Shown here: positions 5,225-12,908 of the stretch, piece after piece
How the letters are laid out: every line of letters begins with the position of its first letter
How positions within the stretch are numbered: position 1 is the stretch's first letter
The notes under the pieces: generated by a model
Database searches by the model: none
Told to the model about the DNA's origin: nothing
What the model saw: the letters and a program-made list of their open reading frames with translations, nothing else
Translations under genes and position numbers: made by a program
NCBI GenBank assembly: GCA_013003465.1
Contig: JABDIZ010000234.1
Span: 1 to 15,095, forward strand
Direction of reading: 5' to 3'
Length of the DNA: 15,095 nt
From: Rhodothermaceae bacterium
GTDB taxonomy: Bacteria; Bacteroidota; Rhodothermia; Rhodothermales; Rubricoccaceae

Positions 5225-7576
5225 TCACAGCATCGCCTCGTCTACATAGCACCAGCCCCAGCGCTCGCCGCGCTCGATGGAGCGCATCACCGGATGGCCC
5301 GTCGCATGGTAGTGCGCGGTGGCGTGCTTGCCCGGCGAGGAGTCGCAGCAACCGACGTGGCCGCACTCCATGCAGATCCGCAGATGCACCCACCGGTCGC
5401 CGTGTTGGAGGCACTCCTCGCAGCCCTGCGCACTCGGCGTGACCTCGTGAATATGGTCGGTATGGGTGCAGCCCGCGTTCGGGTTCGGGATGAGGGAAAC
5501 CGGTTGGGTGGTGTCGATCCAGTCGGCGCGCATGGCAGAGGGGGCAGGCAGGTCGGGGAGAGGCACCTTCAGGTCGTGGATGCGGAAGAGGTCGGCGGCG
5601 GCGATAAACGAATCGGTGTGCCCGCCGAAGGTGACCGTGGCTCCAGCGGACAGCACCGTGTCGCCGGTGGGTTCATCGAGGCGCTCCCCGTCGTGCTCGA
5701 TGTGGAGGACGTGGAGGAGGCGCTCGTCGAGTTGCAGGTCGGCGAGCGTCTTCCCGGCGACGGGCATCCCCTCGCGAAGGGTCAGCGTGCGCGTGGCGAA
5801 GCAGTCGTCGTCCAATTCGCACTCGATCATGGGTGCATCGTCGGGCGTCCGGTCGAACACGGCGTAGTTGCCGCGGCGCAGCGCCTCCTCGTGGGCGAGG
5901 ATCTCGCCGGGCTCGATCTCGTAGCGGCGCAGGATGTCGTCGAAGAAGCCGACGAGCGTTTCGAGTTCGGCCGCGATGACACGGTCGGCCCCGGCGGCTT
6001 CCAGTTCTTCGGCCTCCTCGGGCGACATGGCGCACGTCAGGATACGCGTCGTGGGCGAGAGGCTGCGGGCGACGGCCGTAACGCGGTGTGCCATCTGCGG
6101 GTTGTCGTCCGGGATGACGAGCAGCTTGGCGCGTTCGAGGCCGAGCATCTCTAGGATGTGGCGCTTGGCGTAGTCGCCGCGCAGCACGGGCAGGCCGTCG
6201 CGCTCCGCCTCGCGCGCGCCGTCCGGGCTGAGCGTGGCGATCACGAACGGGATGCCGGAGCCGCGCAGCACGCGGACGAGCTTGCGCGCCGCCGCCCCGT
6301 AGCCCGCCACGATGACGTGGTTTTCGAGGGCGGCGAACTCGTCGCCCGAGGGCTCGGGCTCGTCGGTCATCGCGCGCTCGCCCATCCTGGTCTCCAGCTT
6401 GCGGGCCAGGCGTCCGGCGTACGGGGCGAAGACGGGCGTCAGGGCCATCAGGATCACCGTTGCGGCGATGAACGACTGGCTGCCCGCCTCGCCCATGCCC
6501 ATCGGCGTCAGGCCGACCTCGCGGCCCGCGCGCTCCAGCACGAACGAGAACTCGCCCACCTGCGCCAGGATCAGCGCCGTCGCCGCGGCCACGGGCACAG
6601 CGCGGCCGACGGCGCGCACGGCGATGAACGTCGTCGCCAGCTTGAGGACCAGCACTACGCCGATCACAGCCAGCACCAGCGGCAGGTTCGTCAGCATGTA
6701 GCCCACGTTGAGCAGCAGCCCCACCGACACGAAGAACGTTGCCGAAAAGAGGATCTGGAGGGGCAGGATCTCCGAAAAGGCGTGCTCCGAGAACGTCGAT
6801 TCGCTCACGACGAGGCCTGCTAGGAAGGCCCCTAGCGCGATGCTCACCCCGGCCAATCCTACGAGGTAGGCCGTTCCGAAGCAGATGGCGATGACGGTCA
6901 GGAGGAACAGCTCCGGCGAGCACGTCCGCGCGACCGCTTCCAGAATCGGCGGCATCACGCGCCGCGCCACGACGAGCACGAGCGCGATGATGAGGGCGGC
7001 TTTGGTGAGCGCCCACCCCACATCCAGTGCCGAACCGCCCTCGCCGCCGAGCGCAGGTACGAGCAGCACCATCACGATCACGGCGAGGTCCTGAAAGATG
7101 AGGACGCCCACGGCCGACTGGCCGGGCGCGGTGTTCGTCTCCCCCCGATCACCGAGGAGTTTCAGCACGATGGCGGTGGAGGAGAGGGCGGCGAGGAATC
7201 CCGAGAACACCCCGATGTGCCAGTCCACGCCGAACAGCAGCAGCAGGCCCGTCACGGCCGCCGTCACGAGGCCGACTTGCAGGCCACCCCCCACGAAGAT
7301 TAGCCGCGTGATCTTGGCCAGCTTCTCTAGGCTGAACTCGATGCCGATGGTGAAGAGCAACAGCAGCACGCCGATCTCGGCCGCCGCCTCGATGACCGCC
7401 TCGTCAGTGATGAGGCCGAGCGCGTGCGGCCCGATCAGCACGCCCGCCAGCAGAAAGCCCACGATGGGGACGAGGCCGAGGCGCTGGCACACATAGGCCA
7501 CGACCGCCGCAATACCGATCAGGGCGACGATCTGCGGCAGAAACTCGGGGACGGGCGCGGCGAGGAAAAAGGGCAT
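5225..7576 (-). CDS. Kef-type K+/H+ antiporter with RCK domains and a C-terminal UBP-type zinc finger
   Basis: The 783-residue protein is a CPA2 monovalent cation:proton antiporter. Residues about 10-390 are the multi-spanning transport domain, with the family FQDLA motif (161-165) and conserved LLLFTIGIEFSL. An RCK-N (TrkA-N) nucleotide-binding domain follows at about 419-545 (VIVAGYGAAARKLVRVL), then RCK-C at about 585-665. Residues 700-783 form a UBP (ubiquitin-hydrolase) type zinc finger: C703, C719-x2-C722, C735-x2-C738, C743, H751, H755, H757 and H761, ending in WGWCYVDE. Kef antiporters normally end after the RCK region or a short tail. They are K+ efflux systems that acidify the cytoplasm and protect against electrophiles; in E. 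coli glutathione holds them closed and its adducts open them. Whether this RCK domain binds glutathione or a nucleotide is not decidable here. It lies 20 bases after the MhqD-like gene and about 90 before the kinase start. Confidence 0.93.
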   Translation of the reverse strand: MPFFLAAPVPEFLPQIVALIGIAAVVAYVCQRLGLVPIVGFLLAGVLIGPHALGLITDEAVIEAAAEIGVLLLLFTIGIEFSLEKLAKITRLIFVGGGLQVGLVTAAVTGLLLLFGVDWHIGVFSGFLAALSSTAIVLKLLGDRGETNTAPGQSAVGVLIFQDLAVIVMVLLVPALGGEGGSALDVGWALTKAALIIALVLVVARRVMPPILEAVARTCSPELFLLTVIAICFGTAYLVGLAGVSIALGAFLAGLVVSESTFSEHAFSEILPLQILFSATFFVSVGLLLNVGYMLTNLPLVLAVIGVVLVLKLATTFIAVRAVGRAVPVAAATALILAQVGEFSFVLERAGREVGLTPMGMGEAGSQSFIAATVILMALTPVFAPYAGRLARKLETRMGERAMTDEPEPSGDEFAALENHVIVAGYGAAARKLVRVLRGSGIPFVIATLSPDGAREAERDGLPVLRGDYAKRHILEMLGLERAKLLVIPDDNPQMAHRVTAVARSLSPTTRILTCAMSPEEAEELEAAGADRVIAAELETLVGFFDDILRRYEIEPGEILAHEEALRRGNYAVFDRTPDDAPMIECELDDDCFATRTLTLREGMPVAGKTLADLQLDERLLHVLHIEHDGERLDEPTGDTVLSAGATVTFGGHTDSFIAAADLFRIHDLKVPLPDLPAPSAMRADWIDTTQPVSLIPNPNAGCTHTDHIHEVTPSAQGCEECLQHGDRWVHLRICMECGHVGCCDSSPGKHATAHYHATGHPVMRSIERGERWGWCYVDEAML

Positions 7577-7596
7577 AGGATAGGCGGAGTGAGTCG

Positions 7597-8259
7597 TTAG
7601 TCCAACGCGCGAGAGTTCCGCGCCTCGGCGCGGTCGAGCATCGCGCGGAAGGCGTCGAGTTCGTCGGCGTTGACCGTATGGCCGAGGCCGGGGTAGATTC
7701 GTGGGTCTACATCAGCGCCCATGCGGGTGAAGACGTCAGCGGTCTCATTCACGCGGGCGAGTGGGATGTGCGGATCGTTGTCGGCGCAGCCGAGGAAGAC
7801 GGGCATGCCCTCAAACCGTCCGGCGTAGTCGCGGGGCGTGCCCTCGGGGCCGATCAGGCCGCCCGCGAGGACGACCACGCCGCCCCAACGCCCCGCGTGA
7901 CGCGCCGCGAACTCGGCCGTCAGGCACGCGCCCTGCGAGAAGCCCGCCAGGACGATCTGTTTCCGATCCAATCCGGTTGCCTCGATCTGCTCAACAATCG
8001 ACCCTAATGCTCTAAGGGCTGAGGACAGCTTTGGCTCGTTGGCTTCGATGGGCGCCATGAACGAATGGGGGTACCACGTCCAATCGGCGGCCTGCGGGGC
8101 GAGGTAGGACCAATCAGGACACCCGAGTTCATCGACCAGCCCCAGAATGCTCTCCGCCGACGCACCGCGCCCGTGCACGAGCACGACGGCCCCCGCCGCC
8201 TCGGCGAGCGGGGCTCCTGCGGTACGAACCGGCTGACGGGCGTGGCGATCAGTCATCAT
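7597..8259 (-). CDS. MhqD-like phospholipase/carboxylesterase family hydrolase
   Basis: A 220-residue cytoplasmic alpha/beta hydrolase with no signal peptide. The oxyanion-hole segment is VVLVHGRGAS (25-34), the nucleophile S108 sits in AGFSQGA, the acid is probably D160 in GCADNDPHIP, and the histidine is H194 in GLGHTV. Size and motifs match the phospholipase/carboxylesterase family that includes B. subtilis MhqD, a member of the methylhydroquinone/quinone stress regulon. Its ATG overlaps the stop of the MhqO-like dioxygenase by ATGA, so the two are translationally coupled. A second in-frame ATG directly follows the first, so the true start could be one codon later. The physiological substrate is unknown; in this context an ester or lactone from ring cleavage is plausible but inferred. 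Confidence 0.88.
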   Translation of the reverse strand: MMTDRHARQPVRTAGAPLAEAAGAVVLVHGRGASAESILGLVDELGCPDWSYLAPQAADWTWYPHSFMAPIEANEPKLSSALRALGSIVEQIEATGLDRKQIVLAGFSQGACLTAEFAARHAGRWGGVVVLAGGLIGPEGTPRDYAGRFEGMPVFLGCADNDPHIPLARVNETADVFTRMGADVDPRIYPGLGHTVNADELDAFRAMLDRAEARNSRALD

Positions 8260-9206
8260 CCGTCGGGACGGGGGATGGTGAGTGGGGCGAGGCGCTGTTC
8301 GATCTGGGGCCGGAGCGGCTCATGCTGCGGCGGCAGCTTGAGGTCGTGGCCGAGGCGATCGGCCGGTTCGTCGAGGGCGAAGCCCGGCGGGTCGGTGGCG
8401 ATCTCGAAGAGCACGCCGCCGGGCTCACGGAAGTAGATCGAGTGGAAGTACTGCCGATCGATGACGGGGGTGGGTTGGAGCCCGGCGTCCAGCAGGAGGG
8501 CACGCGCTTCTACCTGCGCCTCGTCATCGGGCACGCGGAAGGCGACGTGGTGGACCGTGCCCGTGCCCATGCGGCCGCGATCTATTCCGGGAGGGCAGAC
8601 GAGATCCACGACAGCCGCCCGCTCAGTCGCTGCATTCTCGAAACGGAGCCGTCCGCCATCCTGCCCCGTCTCGTCGTAGCCCATGACTTCGGTGAGCAGG
8701 CGCGCCGTCACGTCGGGATCGAACGTGCAGAGCGTGACGCTGTGGAAGGCACCGAGCGCGGCATTGAGCGGAATGGGCCCGTTCTCCCAACCGCCGCTTG
8801 CCGCCGGTGCCTCGATCAGTTCGAGGGCGAGCCCGTCGGGGGCGCGGAAGCTGAGCACGCGCTGCCCGAACCGCTCGGCGGGCGATCCGAAGTCGATCCC
8901 TTCGTCTGCGAAGCGCGCCAGCCACATGTCAACCGCCCCAACGGGAACGGCGTAGGCCGTGACCGTAGCCTGGCCTGGTCCGATACGACCTGGAATCGAA
9001 TCGGCCCACGGGAAGAAGGTCAGGAAGGAACCAGGCCGTGCGTCGCCGTCGGCGTAATAGAGGTGGTAGGTGCCGGGGTCGTCGAAGTTGACGGTCTTCT
9101 TGACGAAGCGGAGGCCGAGCAGCCCGTTGTAGAAGTCGACGTTCTGCTGGGCCGGGCCGCTGATCGCCGTAACGTGGTGCAGGCCTGTGACGGGAGACGG
9201 GGGCAT
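8256..9206 (-). CDS. MhqO-like ring-cleaving dioxygenase (VOC/glyoxalase family)
   Basis: A 316-residue protein with two VOC (glyoxalase/extradiol dioxygenase) modules. Module one starts with GLHHVTAISG (8-17) and continues through FYNGLLGLRFVKKTVNFDD; module two spans about 152-275, with AFHSVTL (153-159), VHHVAFRV (218-225), YFHSIYFREPGG and FEIATDPPGF. Candidate metal ligands are H10 or H11, the histidines of VHHVAF, and E268 in FEIATD. The KKTVNFDDPGTYHLYYAD signature is typical of the MhqO/MhqA/MhqE group of putative ring-cleaving dioxygenases induced by hydroquinones and catechols in B. subtilis. Many relatives are annotated simply as glyoxalase. The start lies 5 bases past the stop of the receiver-flavoenzyme fusion and the stop overlaps the MhqD-like gene, so it sits in mid-operon. 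Confidence 0.93.
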   Translation of the reverse strand: MPPSPVTGLHHVTAISGPAQQNVDFYNGLLGLRFVKKTVNFDDPGTYHLYYADGDARPGSFLTFFPWADSIPGRIGPGQATVTAYAVPVGAVDMWLARFADEGIDFGSPAERFGQRVLSFRAPDGLALELIEAPAASGGWENGPIPLNAALGAFHSVTLCTFDPDVTARLLTEVMGYDETGQDGGRLRFENAATERAAVVDLVCPPGIDRGRMGTGTVHHVAFRVPDDEAQVEARALLLDAGLQPTPVIDRQYFHSIYFREPGGVLFEIATDPPGFALDEPADRLGHDLKLPPQHEPLRPQIEQRLAPLTIPRPDG

Positions 9207-9211
9207 GGTGG

Positions 9212-10879
9212 CTAGAGGTCTGCGAGGTGACGGTGCATGAAGGCGACGGCGACGGAGCCTTCGCCCACGGCGCTCGCCACGCGCTTGACCGACTCGTGCC
9301 GGACATCACCCGCGGCGAACACGCCAGGCACGCTGGTTTCGAGGAGGAAGGGAGCGCGCTCCAGTGGCCAGTCGCGGAGGTCCTCATCGGTCAGGTCGGG
9401 GCCGGTGCGGAGGAAGCCACGGGCGTCTCGAGCCACCAGATCACCGAGCCAGTCGGTATGGGGGGCCGCACCGATGAAGATGAAGACGTAGTGGGCATCG
9501 AGGCGCGTCTCATCGCCTGTCTCGCGGTTGCGGACGGTCAGGGCGTCGAGGTGGTCCTCGCCGTGGCAGGTAGCGACCTCGTGGTGCAGGCACACCTCGA
9601 TCTTCTCGTGCGCCTCGATGCGGTCCACGAGGTACTGGCTCATGCTCTTGGCGAGGTCGTCGCCGCGGATGAGCATGGTGACCTTGTCGGCGTAGTCGGC
9701 GAAGTAGAGCGCAGCCTGCCCGGCCGAGTTGCCCGCGCCGACCGTGAAAACGTGCTCGTCGGCGCAGCTAGCGGCTTCGGTCATGGCGGCGCCGTAGTAG
9801 ACCCCGCGCCCCGCAAGCGCTTCGGCGCCGTCAGCCGGGAGCAGGCGCCAGTCGACGCCGGTGGCGAGCATCAGCGCGTGGCAGGCCACCTCGCTGCCGT
9901 CGTCGAAGCGGAGGATCTTGTAAGGACCGTCCACTCGGAGCTCCTCGACTTGGCGCGGCGTCAGGATCTCGACGCCAAACTTGCGCGCCTGCGCCACCCC
10001 ACGCCGCGCCAGATCGCTGCCCGACAGGCCCGACGGAAAGCCCAGGTAGTTCTCGATCCGGCTCGACGTACCGGCCTGCCCACCCGGCGCCTCGCGCTCG
10101 ATGAGCACGGTTCGGAGGCCTTCGCTCGCACCGTAGACGGCGGAGGCCAGGCCTGCCGGACCGCCGCCGACGATGGCGAGGTCGTAGAAGTCTTTCGCTG
10201 CCTCGGTCTGCAGGCCGATGTGGCTCGCCAGGTCGCTCGGCTCCGGGTTCTCCAACCGCTCGCCCTCCGGGAGCACGACCAGCGGGAGCACGGCTCCCGG
10301 GGCGCCGTCTCCGGTATGCCTGGCCAAGTCCTGCGCCTCTTCGTTCGACTCGATGTCGAGGAAGGTGTAGGGGATCTGGTTGCGTGCGAGGAAGTCGCGG
10401 AGGCGATGACTCTCCGCGCTCCAGCGGTCGCCGACGAGCCGGATGCCGCCGTAGCCAGGGCGGTAGGCGGCCTGCCAGTCGGCCAGCAGATCATCGAGGA
10501 CCGGGTAGAGCTTTTCCTCGGGTGGGTCCCAGGGCTTGAGCAGGTAGTAGTCGAGCTTCGACTTGTTGATGGCGGCGATGGCTGCGTCGGTATCGGCGTA
10601 GGCGGTCAGGAGCGTGCGCTTCGCCTTCGGATGGAAGTGTGCCGCCTCGGAGAGGAAGCGCACGCCGTCCATCCCGGGCATGCGCTGATCCGAGAGGAAG
10701 AGTGCCACGGGGTCGTTGCGCTCCTTGAGTTCGCGGGCGGCGTCGAGGGCCTCGGCGGCTGTGCTGGCGCGGAGGATGCGGTAGTCCTCGCCGTAGCGGC
10801 GGCGCAGGTCGCGCGCCACAGCGCGCAGGACCTCGGGCTCGTCATCGACAACGAGGATGGCGGGCTTGGTGTCGGCCAT
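9212..10879 (-). CDS. Response regulator receiver fused to a thioredoxin-reductase-like flavoprotein lacking the redox CxxC
   Basis: A 555-residue protein in three parts. Residues 5-130 are a receiver domain: acidic pair D12/D13, phosphoacceptor D64 in LFLSDQRMPGMDG, T92 and K115 in LLKPW. Residues about 145-225 resemble a glutaredoxin/thioredoxin fold with no cysteine in the active-site position (VGDRWSAESHRLRDFL). Residues about 230-555 are a class II pyridine nucleotide-disulfide reductase fold: FAD motif IVGGGPAGLASA (236-247), NAD(P) motif VGAGNSAGQAA (380-390) and GVFAAGDVR (519-527). Databases commonly call this fused response regulator/thioredoxin-disulfide reductase. However, the CATC disulfide site of thioredoxin reductase is replaced by GAAM at 363-366 (GRGVYYGAAMTEA), so classic thioredoxin reduction is unlikely. 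The probable phosphodonor is the operon's histidine kinase. The start is ATG 10879, 70 bases after the upstream hydrolase gene, with no Shine-Dalgarno sequence. Confidence 0.93.
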   Translation of the reverse strand: MADTKPAILVVDDEPEVLRAVARDLRRRYGEDYRILRASTAAEALDAARELKERNDPVALFLSDQRMPGMDGVRFLSEAAHFHPKAKRTLLTAYADTDAAIAAINKSKLDYYLLKPWDPPEEKLYPVLDDLLADWQAAYRPGYGGIRLVGDRWSAESHRLRDFLARNQIPYTFLDIESNEEAQDLARHTGDGAPGAVLPLVVLPEGERLENPEPSDLASHIGLQTEAAKDFYDLAIVGGGPAGLASAVYGASEGLRTVLIEREAPGGQAGTSSRIENYLGFPSGLSGSDLARRGVAQARKFGVEILTPRQVEELRVDGPYKILRFDDGSEVACHALMLATGVDWRLLPADGAEALAGRGVYYGAAMTEAASCADEHVFTVGAGNSAGQAALYFADYADKVTMLIRGDDLAKSMSQYLVDRIEAHEKIEVCLHHEVATCHGEDHLDALTVRNRETGDETRLDAHYVFIFIGAAPHTDWLGDLVARDARGFLRTGPDLTDEDLRDWPLERAPFLLETSVPGVFAAGDVRHESVKRVASAVGEGSVAVAFMHRHLADL

Positions 10880-10949
10880 CAGGGGAAAGGCGGGTGAGGC
10901 AAGCCCTTACGCCGCCGCGCGCGCCGGGCTCCCCGCCCTTGGCTCCAAT
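10880..10949 (-). other. 70-base GC-rich gap before the receiver-flavoenzyme gene
   Basis: This is the largest gap between the PIG-L gene and the receiver-flavoenzyme gene, and the likeliest place for a promoter of the stress operon. It is very GC-rich, with a run of alternating GC, and I see no convincing Bacteroidota-type or sigma-70-type promoter, no strong hairpin and no ribosome-binding site. Transcription may simply read through from the genes upstream. Confidence 0.4.
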
Positions 10950-11882
10950 TCAGTTGCCGAGCGATCTAAGAAACTCGGCGATCCGATGCGCGGTCGCCTC
11001 GGGCTGTTCCAGCATGGGTGCATGGCCCACGCCCTCCAGCAACTCGACGGTAATCTCCGGGACGAGTTCGGCCCAACGCGCTGCGGCCGAGGGGTGAAGA
11101 ATCCCGTCCTCGGAGCCCCACAGCAGGAGCGTCGGGACGGACAGGCTCGGGAGGCGTGGCGGCAGGGTGCTGAAGTCGGGGCCGAGGTCGCGCCAGACGG
11201 CGCGGTAGAGAAACGCACGGGCGGCGTAGCGGCGTGCTACGACAGCCTCCGCGGGCCAGGGCAGGTCGGGTGGATCGTCGCCAAAGGCGATGGCCGTCAG
11301 CGAATCGTATTCAGCGGGCGTGGTCGGGATGAGCCAGTTCTCGCCGCGTAGCAGCGCCTGGTCGAGGGCGCTGGGCTCGGGTGCGGGCACGCCCGCCGGA
11401 TCGAGCAACACGAGGGCGCGCACACGGTCAGGGTGGTCCAGGGCTAACTCGGCGGTCACGCGCCCCCCCAGCGAGTTGCCCACCAGCACGACGGAGCCCT
11501 CGGTCCGTGCCTCCACGAGTCCCCACACGGCCGCGGTCAGGTGTGCGATATCGTAGGTCTGCATCGTGTCGGGCGCGTTGTCGCCGTGGCCGGGGAGGTC
11601 GGGCACGAGCACGCGATAGTGCGAGGGGAGGTGCGGGACGAGGCGCACCCAGTGGTCTTTGTTGCCCGCAAAGCCGTGAATCAGGACGAGCGTAGCCTGG
11701 TGCGGCCTGTCGCCAGCGCGTTCGAGGAAGTGGAGCTGCTGGCCTTGGATCGTTACTCGGAGGGCCTGCAAGCCCGCCCGGCTGCGCTCCGATGCAATGC
11801 CGAAGTCGTAAAGTGAGCCCTGGATGGACGTACAACCGGAGAGCAGGAAGAGGACGGCGAGCAGAAGTGGAAGCGAGCGCAT
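10950..11882 (-). CDS. Lipoprotein alpha/beta hydrolase
   Basis: The 310-residue product starts with a lipoprotein signal peptide, MRSLPLLLAVLFLLSGC, with the lipobox LSGC and lipidated C17, so it should be membrane anchored outside the cytoplasm. A complete alpha/beta hydrolase fold follows: oxyanion segment LVLIHGFAGNKDHW (66-79), VPDLPGHGDN, nucleophile S137 in VGNSLGGR, acid D259 in LWGSEDGI and H287 in GVGHAPM. A cap region spans about 165-235. The pattern is that of fold-hydrolase lipases and esterases; the substrate cannot be told. The ATG is 3 bases after the zapE stop, so it is in the same transcription unit. It is a different hydrolase subfamily from the MhqD-like one further along. 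Confidence 0.93.
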   Translation of the reverse strand: MRSLPLLLAVLFLLSGCTSIQGSLYDFGIASERSRAGLQALRVTIQGQQLHFLERAGDRPHQATLVLIHGFAGNKDHWVRLVPHLPSHYRVLVPDLPGHGDNAPDTMQTYDIAHLTAAVWGLVEARTEGSVVLVGNSLGGRVTAELALDHPDRVRALVLLDPAGVPAPEPSALDQALLRGENWLIPTTPAEYDSLTAIAFGDDPPDLPWPAEAVVARRYAARAFLYRAVWRDLGPDFSTLPPRLPSLSVPTLLLWGSEDGILHPSAAARWAELVPEITVELLEGVGHAPMLEQPEATAHRIAEFLRSLGN

Positions 11883-11885
11883 CGG

Positions 11886-12908
11886 TTAGGGCTGAACGTG
11901 TTCGATGGCGGCGAGGGCACTCAGCCGCGAGGTGGTACGCGTGAACTTCTCCGCGATGCCACGCTCTAGGCCGTCGCGCTGCGCGGCGGCGCGGAACCAC
12001 TGTCCGGGCGGCTCCTCCGCAGTAAAGTACAGGGTGGGCGGATCGGGTTCGGCGTAGAGGTCATCCACGACGCGGAGGAGGCGGAGGGCATCGTTGGTAT
12101 CATGGATGGCGATGCCGTCGAGGTAGAGGCCGTTGAGGGCCGCGAGGTCGCGGGTGAGGGCGGTGCGTTCGATCTCGGTTGTGAGGCGCAGGAGGTCGTC
12201 GAAGGCGAGCCAGCGCTTCGCTCCCTCCGCTCGGGTGTACACGGCACGCATCGCCTCGCGCGTGGTCTCGGGCGTTCCAATCCAGGCGCGGCCCGGCTTG
12301 TCGAGGCGCTGTCGGAAGTCCTCGCCGCCCACGAAGACCACGTGGTACTGGCGTCGGAATTCTTCGGAGATGAAGCGCTCTAGCCGGTCGCGCCCGAATG
12401 CGCCGGAGACGAACTTTTCAGGTTCGGCGTTGCTCGTCGCGGCCACGGTTACCCCGAGTTTGCGGAGCGCCTTGAGTACGCCGATGAGGCGCACTTCGGC
12501 CGCGGGGTCGTCCAGCTCGATCTCGTCAATGAGCAGCACGCGCGCCTGATCCGCGAGCGCCTTCGCATAGTCCTGCGGGCGCGCGGTGGCGCGGAAGAGC
12601 TGGCTCGAATGGAGGAACGCGCACGGCACGCCCGGATGCAGCGCGTGGTACATCGAGGCGAGCAGGTGCGTCTTGCCCGTCCCCACAGGCCCGACGAGGT
12701 AGAGGCCTGCGCCGAGCCCGTCATCGCCGCGCAGGCCTCGGAACAGGCGCGGCCCTCGGTACCGTCGGCGGATCTGCTCGGTGAGGCGGCGGGCGTCGTG
12801 GAGCGCCTGCTCTTGCGAGGGCGTCTGCGGGCGATACGACGCGAACGAGACGTGGCTGAACCGCTCGGGTGGGCAGAGATCGGTACTGCCGAGTGCGGCG
12901 CGCTTCAT
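11886..12908 (-). CDS. zapE: ZapE/AFG1-like ATPase
   Basis: The 340-residue AAA+-type ATPase belongs to the ZapE/AFG1 family; in E. coli ZapE acts at the division Z-ring under stress and low oxygen. Walker A is GPVGTGKT (73-80), Walker B is VLLIDEIEL with D128/E129, a sensor-1-like stretch is VTVAATSN (to N160), and GRDRLERFISEEF marks the arginine-finger region typical of the family. The N-terminal part has the usual FSHVSFASYRPQTPSQ. The frame is open much further upstream, to 13304, but that region is the coding sequence of the DMT transporter. The ATG at 12908 overlaps the transporter stop (ATGA) and is preceded by GGAGGT at a spacing of 6 bases, one of the few clear Shine-Dalgarno sequences in the window; this settles the start. 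Confidence 0.92.
   Translation of the reverse strand: MKRAALGSTDLCPPERFSHVSFASYRPQTPSQEQALHDARRLTEQIRRRYRGPRLFRGLRGDDGLGAGLYLVGPVGTGKTHLLASMYHALHPGVPCAFLHSSQLFRATARPQDYAKALADQARVLLIDEIELDDPAAEVRLIGVLKALRKLGVTVAATSNAEPEKFVSGAFGRDRLERFISEEFRRQYHVVFVGGEDFRQRLDKPGRAWIGTPETTREAMRAVYTRAEGAKRWLAFDDLLRLTTEIERTALTRDLAALNGLYLDGIAIHDTNDALRLLRVVDDLYAEPDPPTLYFTAEEPPGQWFRAAAQRDGLERGIAEKFTRTTSRLSALAAIEHVQP

Noticed and set aside
9204..9215. GCCACCATG around the MhqO-like start, resembling a Kozak sequence
   Set aside because: Chance match; every other feature is bacterial.
9212..10879. Annotation as a genuine thioredoxin reductase (trxB)
   Set aside because: The redox CxxC is replaced by GAAM, so the gene symbol would mislead.
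9227..10897. Long + strand open frame (556 codons) opposite the receiver-flavoenzyme gene
   Set aside because: It is a mirror of GC-rich codon use on the - strand; the translation shows no motif, while the - strand frame has intact receiver, FAD and NAD(P) motifs.
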